Part shown: piece after piece, positions 12,057 to 23,600 of the stretch
Position numbering within the stretch: the first letter of the stretch is position 1
Layout: each line of letters opens with the position of its first letter
Assembly (NCBI GenBank): GCA_033220425.1
Contig: CM065648.1
Location: 1,550,001-1,614,000 of the forward strand
DNA: 64,000 nucleotides
Source of the DNA: Lepraria neglecta
Taxonomy: Eukaryota; Ascomycota; Lecanoromycetes; Lecanorales; Stereocaulaceae
Direction: 5' to 3'
Notes under the pieces: generated by a model
Told to the model about the DNA's origin: nothing
The model's input: the letters and a program-made list of their open reading frames with translations, nothing else
The model's database searches: none
Made by a program: the position numbers and the translations under genes

Positions 12057-12425
12057 TGTTACGACCCCCGTCTAATCGTTAACCTAACGGTGCGAGAATC
12101 AGGTATAGGTATATATAGTCTTATACTTCTGTAGGAGAGGAGTTACTCAGGTAGAATAGTAGTCTTCTTAGTATTAGTAGTCAATACGTTCTATATTGAT
12201 AACTAGTAAAGTATAGTATAAGGAGTACTAGGAAGATTAACCAAGTTGAACACGCTGTTCCAAATAGTAGGCAAAGCCTCGTATATATAGATATACGAAA
12301 TCCTACCAAGCACCTTGATAGCTTTGCTCGCACTGCGATCATTACGATCATCGCTTTACCTACCTATCCTGCCCGAAGTCATTCGTCCTTCGCGACAGTC
12401 CTGTTAGAACCCTCTAGTTCTAATA
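12057..12425 (-). repeat. 5' LTR of A
   Basis: It matches 5928-6338 with mostly transition differences and one 42-bp internal deletion in the repeated CTCGCACTGCGATCATT section. The base after 12425 starts the second TATCG. On the minus strand the LTR is followed by CTTTGAATACCC, the same primer-site position as in the other copies. Confidence 0.93.
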
Positions 12426-12430
12426 TATCG

Positions 12431-13008
12431 CTATTCGATCTAAGTATACTCGTATAATATTATTAACAAGTACTTAGTAGGTTACTAGTGCGTTAGTAAG
12501 TCTAAACGGTATTACTAGATACTCGTAGTAGCTATATCTTGTTTAGAAGGTAGTTTTCTATTCCTCGCCTTCTTTTATCCAAATTAGATTATATACGCCT
12601 CTAAGATCCAGTTTAGTAAATATCTTTGCTTTACCGAGCCGATCCTATAGCTCTCCTATATTTAGTAATAGATATCTATTTTTGATTATAATATCGTTTA
12701 ACTTTTAATAGTCGACGTATAGTCTTAAGCTTCTATCCTTCTTTAGTACAAAGAGGATTAGGTAACCTACTAGTAATTTGGATTCTCGAATAAATCCCTT
12801 TTTAAGGTTCTTATTAATATACCCGCGAAGTACTTTAAGTTCCTTTTCTAATAATACGTAAATAGGTCTAAATATCGGCTACCTACTAGGTTCGAGTTCG
12901 ATCTTATAATCCTATAGCTAGTACCTAGGTAATACTTCTACATTCGTCTCTTCCTTAAATAAGTACGCCTACTTACTATACTCTTAAGGGACGGAGGGTA
13001 TATCGATT
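12431..13008 (-). pseudogene. B pol: RT segment right of A (fossil)
   Basis: Resumes the RT sequence cut by A at 5927 and runs to the edge of the small TIR element. It matches the corresponding parts of A (9160-9740) and D (25810-26385). Broken. Confidence 0.85.
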
Positions 13009-13529
13009 CATCAGCAAATCGGGAGCACCGGCTTAGGGTCCAAGGGGCTAGCCCCGGGCGCTAGGGGCCGATCTGCCCAAGTGCCAGCTCACGGGAGCTA
13101 GGGGCACCCCCACCGTGCTAGGGGTGCTAGGGGCTAGTCGGGCTGGTCGAGCTGGTCGAGCTGGTCGAGCTGGGCCCTACTGAACTTTTTCGCAATACAC
13201 CTATAAGGTATACGCCTATACGCCTGTAGGTACGCGCCTCCCCTGTAGGCCCTATGTACGCCCCTCCGCGAGAACTTTTCGCGCTGAATCGAATACGCGT
13301 AATACGCATTCGCTGGCGTTGATAGGTGGCCCTCTAGGGGCCTCCCGTTGTTGTTGGCGATCATAGAACATCGCAATTTTGGCAGCTCGAGCGGCTCGAC
13401 CAGCTCGAGCAGCCCGAGACCGTGCGGAATCAGCCCGAGCAGCTCGAGGCCGTGCGGAATCAGCGCCTAGCGCCCGGGGCCGGCCCCTTGGACGCCCGAT
13501 TTTAGGACGCCGCTCCGGATTTGCTAATG
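13009..13529. mobile_element. 521-bp GC-rich TIR element (MITE-like) inserted in B
   Basis: A GC-rich block with intact CpA/TpG sits inside RIP-ruined B. Its ends are inverted repeats: CATCAGCAAATCGGGAGC on the left and the complement of CATTAGCAAATCCGGAGC on the right, with similarity continuing into AAGGGGC...CCCCGGGCGCTAGG. D and C show the uninterrupted target (GTATATTAGTTCCTC type). The duplicated target is at most 2-3 bp and not clear. Inside are inverted GAGCTGGTC-type arrays (13139-13172 against 13382-13412). It has no coding capacity; the overlapping open frames in it reflect GC-rich repeat sequence. It entered B after RIP or escaped it. Confidence 0.8.
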
Positions 13530-15890
13530 TTCCTCCCTTAACTCTCACTTCTTTATCCTACTAACCTTTACTAGTAACTATAGAGTCGGACTACCGTTTG
13601 GTACCGTCCTTATGCGAAGCTAAGGTAATATATACCTCGACCGGTCTTTAGTTCGACTTCTTATCTATTATCGTACGCTATCGATATATAGGTTCGATTT
13701 TAGTAATATAGCCAAATCGTCTAATCTCGAGTACTCCTCTTATCTAATCGATTATTAGATTATACTTCTTTAACCAAGGTATTCCTAAAATTATATAATA
13801 AGTAGCTATCCCAATAATATTAAAGGTAATCTCCTTATAGTAGCGCTGAATTGTAATAGGTAACGAAAGTATCTCTTCGTCTACCTTTCCTATTGATAGT
13901 ATTAACCCGTTAGCCATCTGAAGATCGTACTAATATAGCTTCTTTCGGGTTAGTAATTTAGTTAACTATACCAAGTCTCGCGAAATGAAGTTTCTAGTAG
14001 CTCCAGAATCTATTATCGCAACGGTCCGCTATCCGTTAACGATTATCGGTATTTTCATATATATATCGTATTGCGCGGAACATAGATGTTATTTAGGGGT
14101 TAATATATTGATCTCCTTATGGCTACCCCTACTATAAGGGATTACTCTTTTCCCTATAGAAATCCTAATATAGATTCTATCTACTTATATATTGGGAGTA
14201 GGAATCCTACTTCGGATTTCTCTTTCTTATATTCCGTGTAGTTATTATATAAATAGGTATACTATTCTTTTAGATAGTATTTCTCTATATACGGATAGTA
14301 TATTATCTCTTTCTTGACGTGTTCTAACCAATCTATATCGTTTCCTAGGAAGAACTAGTAAAGTCTCTTTATTGCCAAATACTATAGGTATTCGTTCTTT
14401 CTATAGTTATAGTAGAAGTCTTATCTATAGTAAGCCTTCTTTACTAGCCCCTTTCTATAACTTCTTAGCGTACTATACTATACGTAATAAAGCGTAGTAT
14501 ATTCTTCCTATAGTAACTCTCTATATCTTCGATAATTCCGGTCTTATCGGTAATCTAGTTTCTTATCATCCTATTGTGATTCCTTAGAGCTTTCTTCTTT
14601 TTCCTTAGACGTAGTAGATCCAGGTATTAATTTCCTTAGTGGTCGTATATCTTCCTACTTAGCTTCTAACGTGCTGAGGGCTTCTTCCTACTCTAGGTCT
14701 ATCCCTTCGCTTTCCTAATCCTACTCCGATTCTTTATAAGTACTACTACCGTCTCTAATATCTAAATCTTCTTTGGTTTATAAGGTAACGTCCTCTATAA
14801 GTTCGTCCTCGCCCTCGGATTTATAGTTATACTATTCTTACGTTATCCTATTATACTAGAAGTCGACGTCTTCTTTACCTTTATCCTATATTAGTAGGTC
14901 TTCCTTAGGTATATTATCTATATCGTCCTAGGTACGTACTTTCTCTAGTACATTTAGCTACGGTCGATATACTATGTTTTTCGACTTGTAGTCTCTAGTA
15001 AAGTAGCCCGATTTGCTATAGCTATAATACGTAAGTATTTTCTTTCTACCCCCTTACTGCTTCTTATCCCTAGCTAGCCCTCTAAAGGCCTATTTGCCTT
15101 TTTTCTCCGTGAAGTCTAATTCTATTAGTATATATCCGTAAGGGTCGCGTTCCTTATATCCTAGGTAGTAGCTCTTCGATTTAGTAAAAAAGCTTGAGCG
15201 TCCTATTCTATCGACTCCTCTATTATATCTTTTCTCTATAGTTCTTTCGAATAGCTTATCGTTAATTTCGATTACTTCCTTAATTAATTTGTTAAGGGTA
15301 TTAATAATAATCCCTAATCTTATAAGTTTATCTTTAATATTATCCTTAAGGCCTCTTTAGTATATAGTTATTAATATATTATCGTCCTAGTTAGTCTTCG
15401 CTATATATTACTAAAATTAAGTTAAGTATTCTAATATAGATTTCTTCTAGGTTATATACTAGATAGTTTGTATCGCTATATTGACTTCGTTTAACGGACC
15501 GAATATATAACGGATTTCGAGTCTAAATATAGTTATACTCTCTATCTATTATCTAATTTCGCTATCCTCGTCGTTATCTTCTATATATTTCTTTAGGAAT
15601 AGATTAACCTACTTTTAGGCTCTTCTACGTAAGTAAGTAATAGCGAAGGTAGGATATCTCTATATAGGTATAAGGTCCCCTTAGAACTTTAGATATAATA
15701 ATACCTAGGATAGCTATCCCTCGAGCTTATCTCTTTCTCTATAGTATAAGTCGGGCTAGGCTATCTTAATATGCCTGCTAAGTCCTTCGTTAATAGTTAG
15801 GCGTCGTTATCCGCTTCCTCCTCCTAAGGAGCTTAGGGTAGATACCCTAGGGTCTCTTAGTAGAGTACTTATCCTCGAGGGTACTCAAAG
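13530..15890 (-). pseudogene. B protease, knuckle and gag (fossil)
   Basis: Continues B on the minus strand: protease region near 14000, a zinc knuckle near 14950-15060 (cognate of the A knuckle at 11160), then gag to the primer site just inside 15891. It matches D 26400-28812 throughout. Broken by many changes. Confidence 0.86.
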
Positions 15891-16318
15891 TGTTACAAAC
15901 CGTATTACGTATTAACGGTCGTAGTATAGATTGATTCTTACTAGGATAGATATATAATAGAGTAAGAGTATAAAGTAGGCTTCAAGTAATACTAAGCGGG
16001 TCTAGTATATAATTAGATAATATATATTTAGTACCTAGCCTAAGAGATCTATCGTATATAGTAGGTACTAGATGAAAATAGAAGTTGAGCACGATACTCC
16101 AAGTAGTAAGTAAGTACTCGTATATATAGTAATAGGAAATCCCGCCAAGTATCCTTTAATAGCTTTGCTCGCACTACGATTATTGCGATCATTATTCTTG
16201 ATAGTATTGCTCGTACTACGATTATTACGATTATCGCTTAACTTATCTATTCTATCCGAAGTCTTATATCCTTCGCGATAGTCCTATTAGAACCCTCTAG
16301 TTCTAATAAATAGACCTT
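15891..16318 (-). repeat. 5' LTR of B
   Basis: Starts TGTTACAAACCG and ends TCTAATA, pairing with 2697-3114. After 16318 the C gag resumes with AATAGACC, matching the uninterrupted E sequence at about 40418. Confidence 0.92.
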
Positions 16319-19300
16319 TAGAGGGCTAGCTAGGTGTAAGAAGCAGCAAGGGGGCAGAAAGAAAATACTTACGTATTATAGCTATAGTAAACCGGGCTAC
16401 TTCGCTAGAGACTATAAGTCGAAAAATATAGTATATTACTAGTAGCTAAATATACTAGAAAAAGTATAGGACTAGGATAGTAATTCTAGTAGAATCTTAC
16501 TAATATAGAACGAAGTCTATAGTTAGTAATAAGAAGAGGAATCTAACTTAGGAGATAAGGAGTTCTCCGACGATAGCTTCACGAATAAAGCTAATATTTA
16601 GATAGGGAAGCTATATATTAGAGATAGTAGTAATATCTAGGGAAAGTAACCTAAGTAGGATTAGGATAAGGAAGAATTAGAGTAGAAAGTTATATTAAAA
16701 GAAAAGGACTACCAATAATACCTAAATCTAGATCTACTATATCTAAGGAGAGATAGGAGTATTTAGAGGAAGAAAGACTAAGAGAATTCTAGAACGATTT
16801 TAGTATCTTAGACTTTAGGTATAACTACTATTACCCTAAATATAAGGAAGTCTACTAGAGATAGTATATATAAAATAGTTATAACTATTATAGAATTAAC
16901 CGTAGAAAAGAACTAGGAGTTCTAATAAAATTATTCTATAGTAATTACTAGTACTATAAGTATAAGGATAATAGATACCTTTAGTACTTAGTAAGAAAGT
17001 AATAACTAAGCTACTTCCTACGTAAGAAAGACGAAGAAGAAGTATACTACCGAAACTAAATAAGACGTTAGAGTCTAGAAGTAAACTAGTGCTACCTATA
17101 ATAGTAGTATATATATTTGTATAATAACTACAAGAAATATAAGTTCGAGAAGTAGCTTATAGGATTCCTCCCCGTATAGGGAAAAGAGTAATCTCTTATA
17201 GTAGGGGTAGCTATAAGGAGATTAATATATTAACCCCTAAATAATATCTATATTCTATATAATACGATATATATATAAAAATACTAGTAATTGTTAACGG
17301 ATAGCGGACCGTTGTGATAATAGACTCTAGAGCTACTAGAAACTTCATCTTACGAGATCTAGTATAAACGACTAGAATACTAACTTAAAAGAAGTTATAG
17401 TAGTATAACCTCTAGATAGCTAATAGATTAATACTATTAATAGGAAAGGTAGACGAAGAGATACTTTTATTATCTATTATAATTCAGCGCTACTATAAGG
17501 AGATTACCTTTAATATTATTAGGATAGCTACCTATTATATAATTTTAGGAATATCTTGGTTAAAGAAGTATAACCTAATAATCGATTAGGCTCGAGGAGT
17601 ACTCAGGATTAATCGATCTAGTAATATTACTAGAATTATACCTATATATTAGTAGCGTCTAATAGTAGATGAGAAGTTGAACCGAAGACCGGTCGAGGTA
17701 TATATTACCTTAGCTTTATATAAGAACGGTACTAAAGGGTAGTCCGACTCTATAGTTACTAGTAAAGGTTAGCGGGATAATAAAGTGAGAGTTAAGGGAG
17801 GAACTAATATACTCTCTATCCCTTAGGAATATAGTAAGTAGGCGTACTTATTCGAGGAAGAGATAAATATAGAAGTATTATCTAAGTATTAGCTATAGGA
17901 TTATAAGATTGAACTCGAACCTAGTAAGTAACTAATATTTAGACCTATTTATATATTATTAGAAAAGGAACTTAAAGTACTTTATAGGTATATTAACAAG
18001 AACCTTAAAAAGGGATTTATTCAAGAATCTAAATTACTAGTAGGTTATCTAATCCTCTTTGTACTAAAGAAGGATAGAAGCCTACGACTATACGTTAACT
18101 ATCGAAAGTTAAATAATATTATAATCAAGAATAGATACCCTTTACCTAATATCGGCGAGCTATAGGACTAGCTCGGGAAAGCAAAGATATTTACTAAACT
18201 GGATCTTAGAGGTATATATAACCTAATTTAGATAAAAGAAGGCGAGGAATAGAAAACTGCCTTCCGAACTAGATATAGCCACTATAAGTATCTAGTAATA
18301 CCGTTTAGACTTACCAATATACTAGTAACCTACTAAGCACTTATTAATAATATTATACGAGTATATTTAGATCGAATAGCGATAGCGTACTTTAATAATA
18401 TACTAATTTATTCTAAGAATAAGATAGAATATATTAAGTATATATAGGATATCCTCGGATATCTATTATAAGCGAAACTTCTTCTTAAACTAGAAAAGTA
18501 CGAATTCTATAGGGAATTTATAGAGTTTCTAGGATTTATAGTTAGTATAAAAGGTATTAGTATAAGCCTAGAGAAGATTAAGGCTATAGCTAAATAGTCT
18601 ATACTATAGGACGTTAAAGTAGTATAAAGCTTCTTAGGATTTACTAACTTTAATAGGAAGTTTATTAAGGGCTACTCTAAGAAGGTACTACTACTAATAG
18701 ATATTATAAAGAAAGATATTAGGTTTATATAGAGAAAAGACTAATAGAAATTATTCGATATATTAAAGAAAGTATATATAGATCTACTAGTACTCTATAC
18801 CTTTTAAATAAACGAGCTAGCTCGTATCGAAACGGATATATCGGATCTTATAATAGGAGTATACTTATACTAGATAAAGGACCAAAAATAGTATCTAGTT
18901 ATCTACTATTCAAGGAAGATATTAGTAGTAGAATAGAACTATAATATATACGACAAGGAGTTACTTACTGTAGTATATATACTTTAGAACTAGCGAGTAT
19001 ACGTAGAAAGCTACTCGGACTTAACTATCTTTACGGACTATAAGAACCTTCTTAACTTTATAATAATAAAGGAGTTAAATAGATAATAGGTCTAATAGTT
19101 AGAACTACTAGGTTAATATAAGTTTAAGATAACCTATACTCTAGGGAAGGATAATAATCGAGTAGACGCCCTTAGTAGGCGATTAGACTATATAGAAGAA
19201 AAGAATATTATAGAATAACTAATCCTAAAGAAAGAAGCCGATAGATTATTAGTACTATACTAGGTATTAGCTATAACCCTTTATATAATAGGACCTAATA

Positions 19301-20690
19301 TAACTAATAGGATCGTAAAGGCCTATAAAGATAATACATTCGTAATAATCCTAAGAAAGGATTAGCCGGATACGGTATTACTTAAATACCGGGAGAAGAC
19401 TTATCTACCTGAGTAATATATAGAAGAAGTAGTTAGGGATTACTACGACGATCTATTACAAGGTTATCCGGGAGTTACTAAAACAATAGAGCTCCTAGAA
19501 AGGGGATACGCGGCGCCAAAGCTTCGAGCGCGCGTTAAATAATATATCAAAGAATATATTCAATACCAGTAGAATAAGTCTATATAATATACCAAATATG
19601 GATAAATATAATTTATACTAGTTCTAGAATTACTATAGGATGATATTATAATAGACTTTATAGTTAAGTTACTACTATCTAAGGATCTAGCTACTTAGGA
19701 TACCTTTGATTCAATTATAGTTATTATAGATAAACTAACGAAGTATACTATTATAGTACCTTTTAAGGAGACCTATAAAGTAGATTAGCTAGTATTTATA
19801 TTATTGGACAGGCTAATAAGGGACTATAGTATACTAAAGTTAATTATATTAGATAGAGATAAGCTCTTTATATCTAATTACTAGAAGATACCTATTATAG
19901 TAATTAGAACGAAACTAAGAATATCGATAGTATACTATCCGTAGATAGATAGATAAATAGAATATGCAAATCAGATAATAGAAGCGTACCTTAAGTACTA
20001 CGTCAACTAGAAATAGGATAACTAGGTATTACTACTTCTAATAGTATAACTAGTATATAATAATAAGATATTAGATATAATAAAGCTAATACTATTCTTT
20101 ACTAATTATAGAAAGAATATAAATACTTTTCTATAACCTAGAGAGGGATCTAATATAGAAAAAGCCTTAGTAAAGACGGACGAGCTAAAGAATTTATATA
20201 AGGATATATAAAGATCTATTAAAAGCTTAAATTCTAAACTAAAGGATCGAATTAATAAGAAAAGAAAGAATATTCCTTAGCTAAAGAAGGGGGATAAAGT
20301 ATACCTCCTAATAAAAAATATAAGAACGACGAGACTAAGTAAGAAACTAGATTATATTAAGGTTAGACTATTCTTAATTAAATAGGTAAAAGGACCTATT
20401 AACTATAAACTCGAGCTTCTACCTAATACCAAGGTATATCCGGTATTCTATATCTTACTCTTAGAGCTAGTAGACTCTAATATACCCTTATAGGAAATAT
20501 TTTATTATAATATTAAAGAAGAAACGGAGTTCGAGGTTAAGAGGATTCTAAATTAGGTTAATTAGAAATATCTAGTTAAATAGAAAGGGTATAACGATAC
20601 CGAAAATACCTATAAACTACTTAAGAACCTTACGAACTACTAGGGACTTCTATAAGAGTTCCGGGAGCGTTATAGAAGGAGGACTAATTA
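16319..20690 (+). pseudogene. C gag end and pol (fossil)
   Basis: On the plus strand: knuckle region at 16360-16430, an acidic linker, protease near 17300-17350, RT ([10 protein letters not shown] near 18184, later the YFNN/YLDD position near 18390), RNase H about 18800-19180, integrase about 19450-20100, and a chromodomain near 20500-20680. The order and spacing equal A and D. Broken by many tens of changes, consistent with strong RIP. Confidence 0.88.
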
Positions 20691-21205
20691 GTTCTATCTA
20701 GGAAGCCAAATTGTTCGGACGAGACGTTGAATATCTAGCTATCAGGAACGCTTAGGATAGACCGCTAGTCTTCTTCCAACTCCTTAATATTCTATATCTC
20801 TCGGTCTATAATCTTCCGCTTTTTATTTTCAAGTTGTTTATACTACGTCTAAAGGCGTATTAGTATAGCCTAAAGACGTATAGACTCTTTCGTATTACGG
20901 GCTAACTCTTCGCGCGTAGTTTTTAACTATAACTACGCTTCCTTTCGTTCTATCTTAATACAATATATCTTAAGGGGTAATACCACAAGGTTACATTTTC
21001 TACCGCTATCTATATAGTTAGAATACCTATCGGATCCTATACCTATTAAGTACTATTTGCCGCTGGCAATATATCGGGAATACAGCCGTATCACGACTTC
21101 GGTTAGCTTACTGGCCAGCACCGTTCGGCGGACGGTCGGTTTATCTAAACGCTTTATATATCGGGGTAGTATAAAGGATAGATGGTTTCTCGGGACGAGA
21201 AATCT
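20690..21205 (-). pseudogene. Antisense frame beside the 3' LTR of C (fossil)
   Basis: Read on the minus strand, this is the C counterpart of the antisense frame in A and B. It contains the FLVPRN-like start region near 21190, a Lys/Arg-rich middle, an IRELE-like segment near 20790-20810 and an IFNVSSEQF-like block near 20715-20740. It is more diverged at DNA level than A versus B but keeps the order of motifs. Confidence 0.65.
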
Positions 21206-21220
21206 GGGAGGGGGAGCTAA

Positions 21221-21733
21221 TATTACAATTAGGAAACATAATCAGGGATACGCTCAAGGAGCGTAGCGCCCGTTATGGTTCGAGTCGACGAATTAGTATC
21301 CGACTCGGATAGACCCTGAAGGCTTGGTATGTTAAGCGATGAGCGCAGTGGTTGTAATAAGCGCAGGTACGATCAGTACGATTAGTACGATCAGGGATAC
21401 TTGGCATATTAAGCGATAAGCGCAGTGGTCGCAATAAGCGCAGGTGCGATTAGTACGATCAGTGCGATCAAGAATACTTAGTATGGATTTCGTATATCTA
21501 TATATACGAAGCACTATTTACTACTTAGAGTATCGTGCTCAACTTACTTCCTATTTATAGTTTACTATATATAATAGATCTCTTAGGCTAGGTACTAAAT
21601 ATATATTATCTAATTATATACTAGACCCGCTTAGTATTACTTAAAGCCTACTTTATACTCTTATTAGATTATACCTCTATCCCTATTAAGAATTAATCTA
21701 TATACGATACTAGCACGCAACGTATTCGTAATA
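21221..21733 (+). repeat. 3' LTR of C with an internal tandem duplication
   Basis: It matches 1462-1897 but is 77 bp longer because the block TTGGCATATTAAGCGATAAG... with its GCGCAGGTGCGATTAGT units is present twice (about 21320-21480). A purine tract (21206-21217) precedes it and TAGAG follows it. Confidence 0.92.
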
Positions 21734-21738
21734 TAGAG
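21734..21738. repeat. Target-site duplication of C, right copy (TAGAG)
   Basis: Exact match to 1457-1461. Confidence 0.9.
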
Positions 21739-22577
21739 TTAATATATCGGTACTCTACTTTGTTAAGCTATTCCTAACTTTAGAATATTAAGTCCTATAC
21801 TTGTATATACTTGTACTATACTAAATGAAGCCGAAAATAAAAGATTAGGGATATATTTAGAGTAGATAGTAATAATAAATTCTTTACGATAATATCCTAT
21901 ACCTCTTAAGCCGGTTTATTTAAGAAAGGTATTAAAGTTGAAACTATTAGGATAAGTTATAGAGAGATAAGTTAAATAAAGCTATAATATAAAGGGGGGT
22001 CGCTTCGACTTTATATATATTATTAATAATTAATATAAATAGGTAGCTAATAATAGATACCCTAGCCGGAAGTCGATACTATATCTAGAAGTAGGTACCC
22101 TAGCTAGAAGTTAGTACTATTAATATATTATATATATAGATAAGAGGCTTGAGTAGTCGATAAATGTAATATAATCAATTTTTCTATCTTATTAGGCCTA
22201 GTTAGAACTAGGGCTACGAAATCTCTTATCTCGCTCTATAGGTCGATAAAGTATACCTTTAGCTCTAAATTACTTAAAGGGCTATAGTAGTCTTGTGTAG
22301 CTAAATTTCTAATTGCGAATATAGAACTATCTCGTACTATAATAGGGGAATAGTAGGCTACGAAATAGACTCGTTAAGTAGTCTTAGGTCGATTAATAGG
22401 GGAAGGTCGGAGATAACTAACAACGCCGGCGTCGTGTTATTAAGTGCGGTCTCGTCTAAGGTCTAATTAATTAAATAAAAGTAGGCTTTTAGAGCCTATA
22501 AAAGATACTATAGACGAACTTTACTTCTTCTAATTTACTACTAAGTCGATCGAAGGAAGAGAGTAACTTTAACTAAG
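21739..22577. other. RIP-decayed target DNA between C and D
   Basis: Old AT-rich DNA without CpA/TpG. It is the right side of the target of C and the left side of the target of D. One minus-strand frame is interrupted almost only at Gln/Trp-type codons over most of the stretch, so it may be decayed coding DNA, perhaps the downstream part of the DUF3435 relic to its right, but I cannot show that. Confidence 0.4.
22573..22577. repeat. Target-site duplication of D (CTAAG), left copy
   Basis: CTAAG is repeated exactly at 29231-29235. Confidence 0.9.
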
Positions 22578-22995
22578 TATTACGAACCGTATTGCGTACT
22601 AACGGTCGTATATAGATTGATTCTCACTAGGACGGAGATATAATAGAGTAAGAGTATAAAGCAGGCTTTACGTGGTACTAAGCGGGTCTAGTATATAATT
22701 AGATAATATATATATTCAGTGCCTAGCCTAAGAGATCTATTGTATATAGTAAATACTAGATGAAAATAGAAGTTAAGCACGATACTCCAAGTGGTAAGCA
22801 AGTACTCCTATATATAGTAATAGGAAATCCTACTAAGCCTTTTATAATCGCTATGAGCGCACGACGCTTATTGCGCTTATCATTCTTGAGCGCCATGAGC
22901 GTACTACGCTCGTTGTACTTATCGCTTTAGCTGCTAGTCCTATCTATAGTATCGTGTCCTATAGGATAGTCCTGTTAGAACCGCTAGTTCTAATA
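22578..22995 (-). repeat. 3' LTR of D
   Basis: Begins TATTACGAACCG (TG end mutated to TA) and ends TTCTAATA. It is followed by the purine tract complement CTAGCTCCCTCC. It pairs with 28813-29230. Confidence 0.92.
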
Positions 22996-23029
22996 CTAGC
23001 TCCCTCCTCTAGATTTCTCGTCCCGAGAA

Positions 23030-23600
23030 ACTATCCATCCTCTATACTACCCCGTCGTACTAGATAATCAAATAAATAAGCCGTCCGCAGAACGGAACTG
23101 GCTAGTAAATTATCCGAAATAGTTATGTGTCTCTACTCCCGATATACCGCTGCTAGAAAGTAGTGCCTAGTAGGTACTAGTTCTAACTAATATTCGAACT
23201 GCGTTGATAACGATAGGAAATACAATCTTATAGTGTCGGTCCTTGAAATATATTATATTGAAAAACGTCGCAACGAAATATAGTAAGAGCTATCTAATAC
23301 TCTAGCCAAAGCGAGCCGCTTATAAAAATAATTCGAGTCGATTAAAAAGGAGAAGAAGAAGATAATAGACCGAGAATTATAAAACATTAGGGAGTTAGAG
23401 GAGGACTAACGTGTCGCTCCTAGGTCCTCTAGTAACTTGATATTTAATATCTCGTCTAAGCAGTTCGATTTCCCTGACGGGCTAGAAGCCCCCGAGAGTT
23501 TTAACTAGTCTTGTCTTATCTCTAGTAGAACTCTTAGAGATATTCCCTATAGTTCCCCGTAAGGTTCCTAAGAGGTTCCTAGGTACTCTCCGTCTTATTA
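23030..23600 (+). pseudogene. Antisense frame beside the 3' LTR of D (fossil)
   Basis: Same position and orientation as in A and B. It shows the FLVPRN-like start near 23020-23040, KRRNE in the middle, KKIIDREL and IRELEED, then DLIFNIS, a PDGLEAPESF-like stretch and RTLRDIPYSSP near 23530-23565. The middle differs from A and B more than the end block does. Broken. Confidence 0.68.

Larger units (their letters stand above)
5928..12425 (-). mobile_element. Ty3/gypsy chromovirus A (fossil), youngest of the nest
   Basis: A complete-length minus-strand element of 6498 bp lies inside the RT of B with a perfect TATCG duplication. The 3' LTR is 5928-6338 and the 5' LTR 12057-12425. Parts going up in coordinates: antisense frame (6350-6930), chromodomain (6900-7060), integrase (7200-8200), RNase H (8450-8750), RT with a YLDD core (9000-9560), protease with a DSGATGNF motif (10160-10260), zinc knuckle (11150-11240), gag (to 12050). 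It keeps clearly more CpA/TpG than B, C or D, and its LTRs differ mostly by transitions, so it is the most recent gypsy insertion here. Still broken many times. Confidence 0.95.
2697..16318 (-). mobile_element. Ty3/gypsy chromovirus B (fossil), nested in C, hosts A and a TIR element
   Basis: This is a minus-strand LTR element with its 3' LTR at 2697-3114 and 5' LTR at 15891-16318. Flanking 5-mers are ACTAG and AATAG (one mismatch), and comparison with uninterrupted E at about 40418 shows the target was gag. Without A and the small TIR element it is about 6.6 kb. Going down in coordinate order it carries gag (15060-15880), knuckle (14950-15060), protease (about 14000), RT (12431-12990 and 5700-5927), RNase H (about 5200-5500), integrase (about 4000-5000), chromodomain (about 3660-3800) and an antisense frame (about 3140-3700). 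Heavily RIP-mutated, with many tens of breaks. Confidence 0.92.
1462..21733 (+). mobile_element. Ty3/gypsy chromovirus C (fossil), interrupted by B
   Basis: This is a plus-strand LTR retrotransposon bounded by LTRs at 1462-1897 and 21221-21733 with a perfect TAGAG duplication. Removing the nested element B leaves about 6.6 kb, the same size as D. Parts in order are gag (1898-2696, then from 16319), a zinc knuckle near 16360-16430, protease near 17300, reverse transcriptase about 18000-18560, RNase H about 18800-19180, integrase about 19450-20100, a chromodomain about 20500-20680, an antisense frame, a purine tract and the 3' LTR. It is heavily RIP-mutated, broken by many tens of changes along its length, and older than B and A. 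Sister to E. Confidence 0.93.

Noticed and set aside
13127-13564. Ala/Arg-rich open frames in the GC-rich island
   Set aside because: Overlapping frames on both strands over GAGCTGGTC-type repeats in a 521-bp TIR element; low complexity, no domain.
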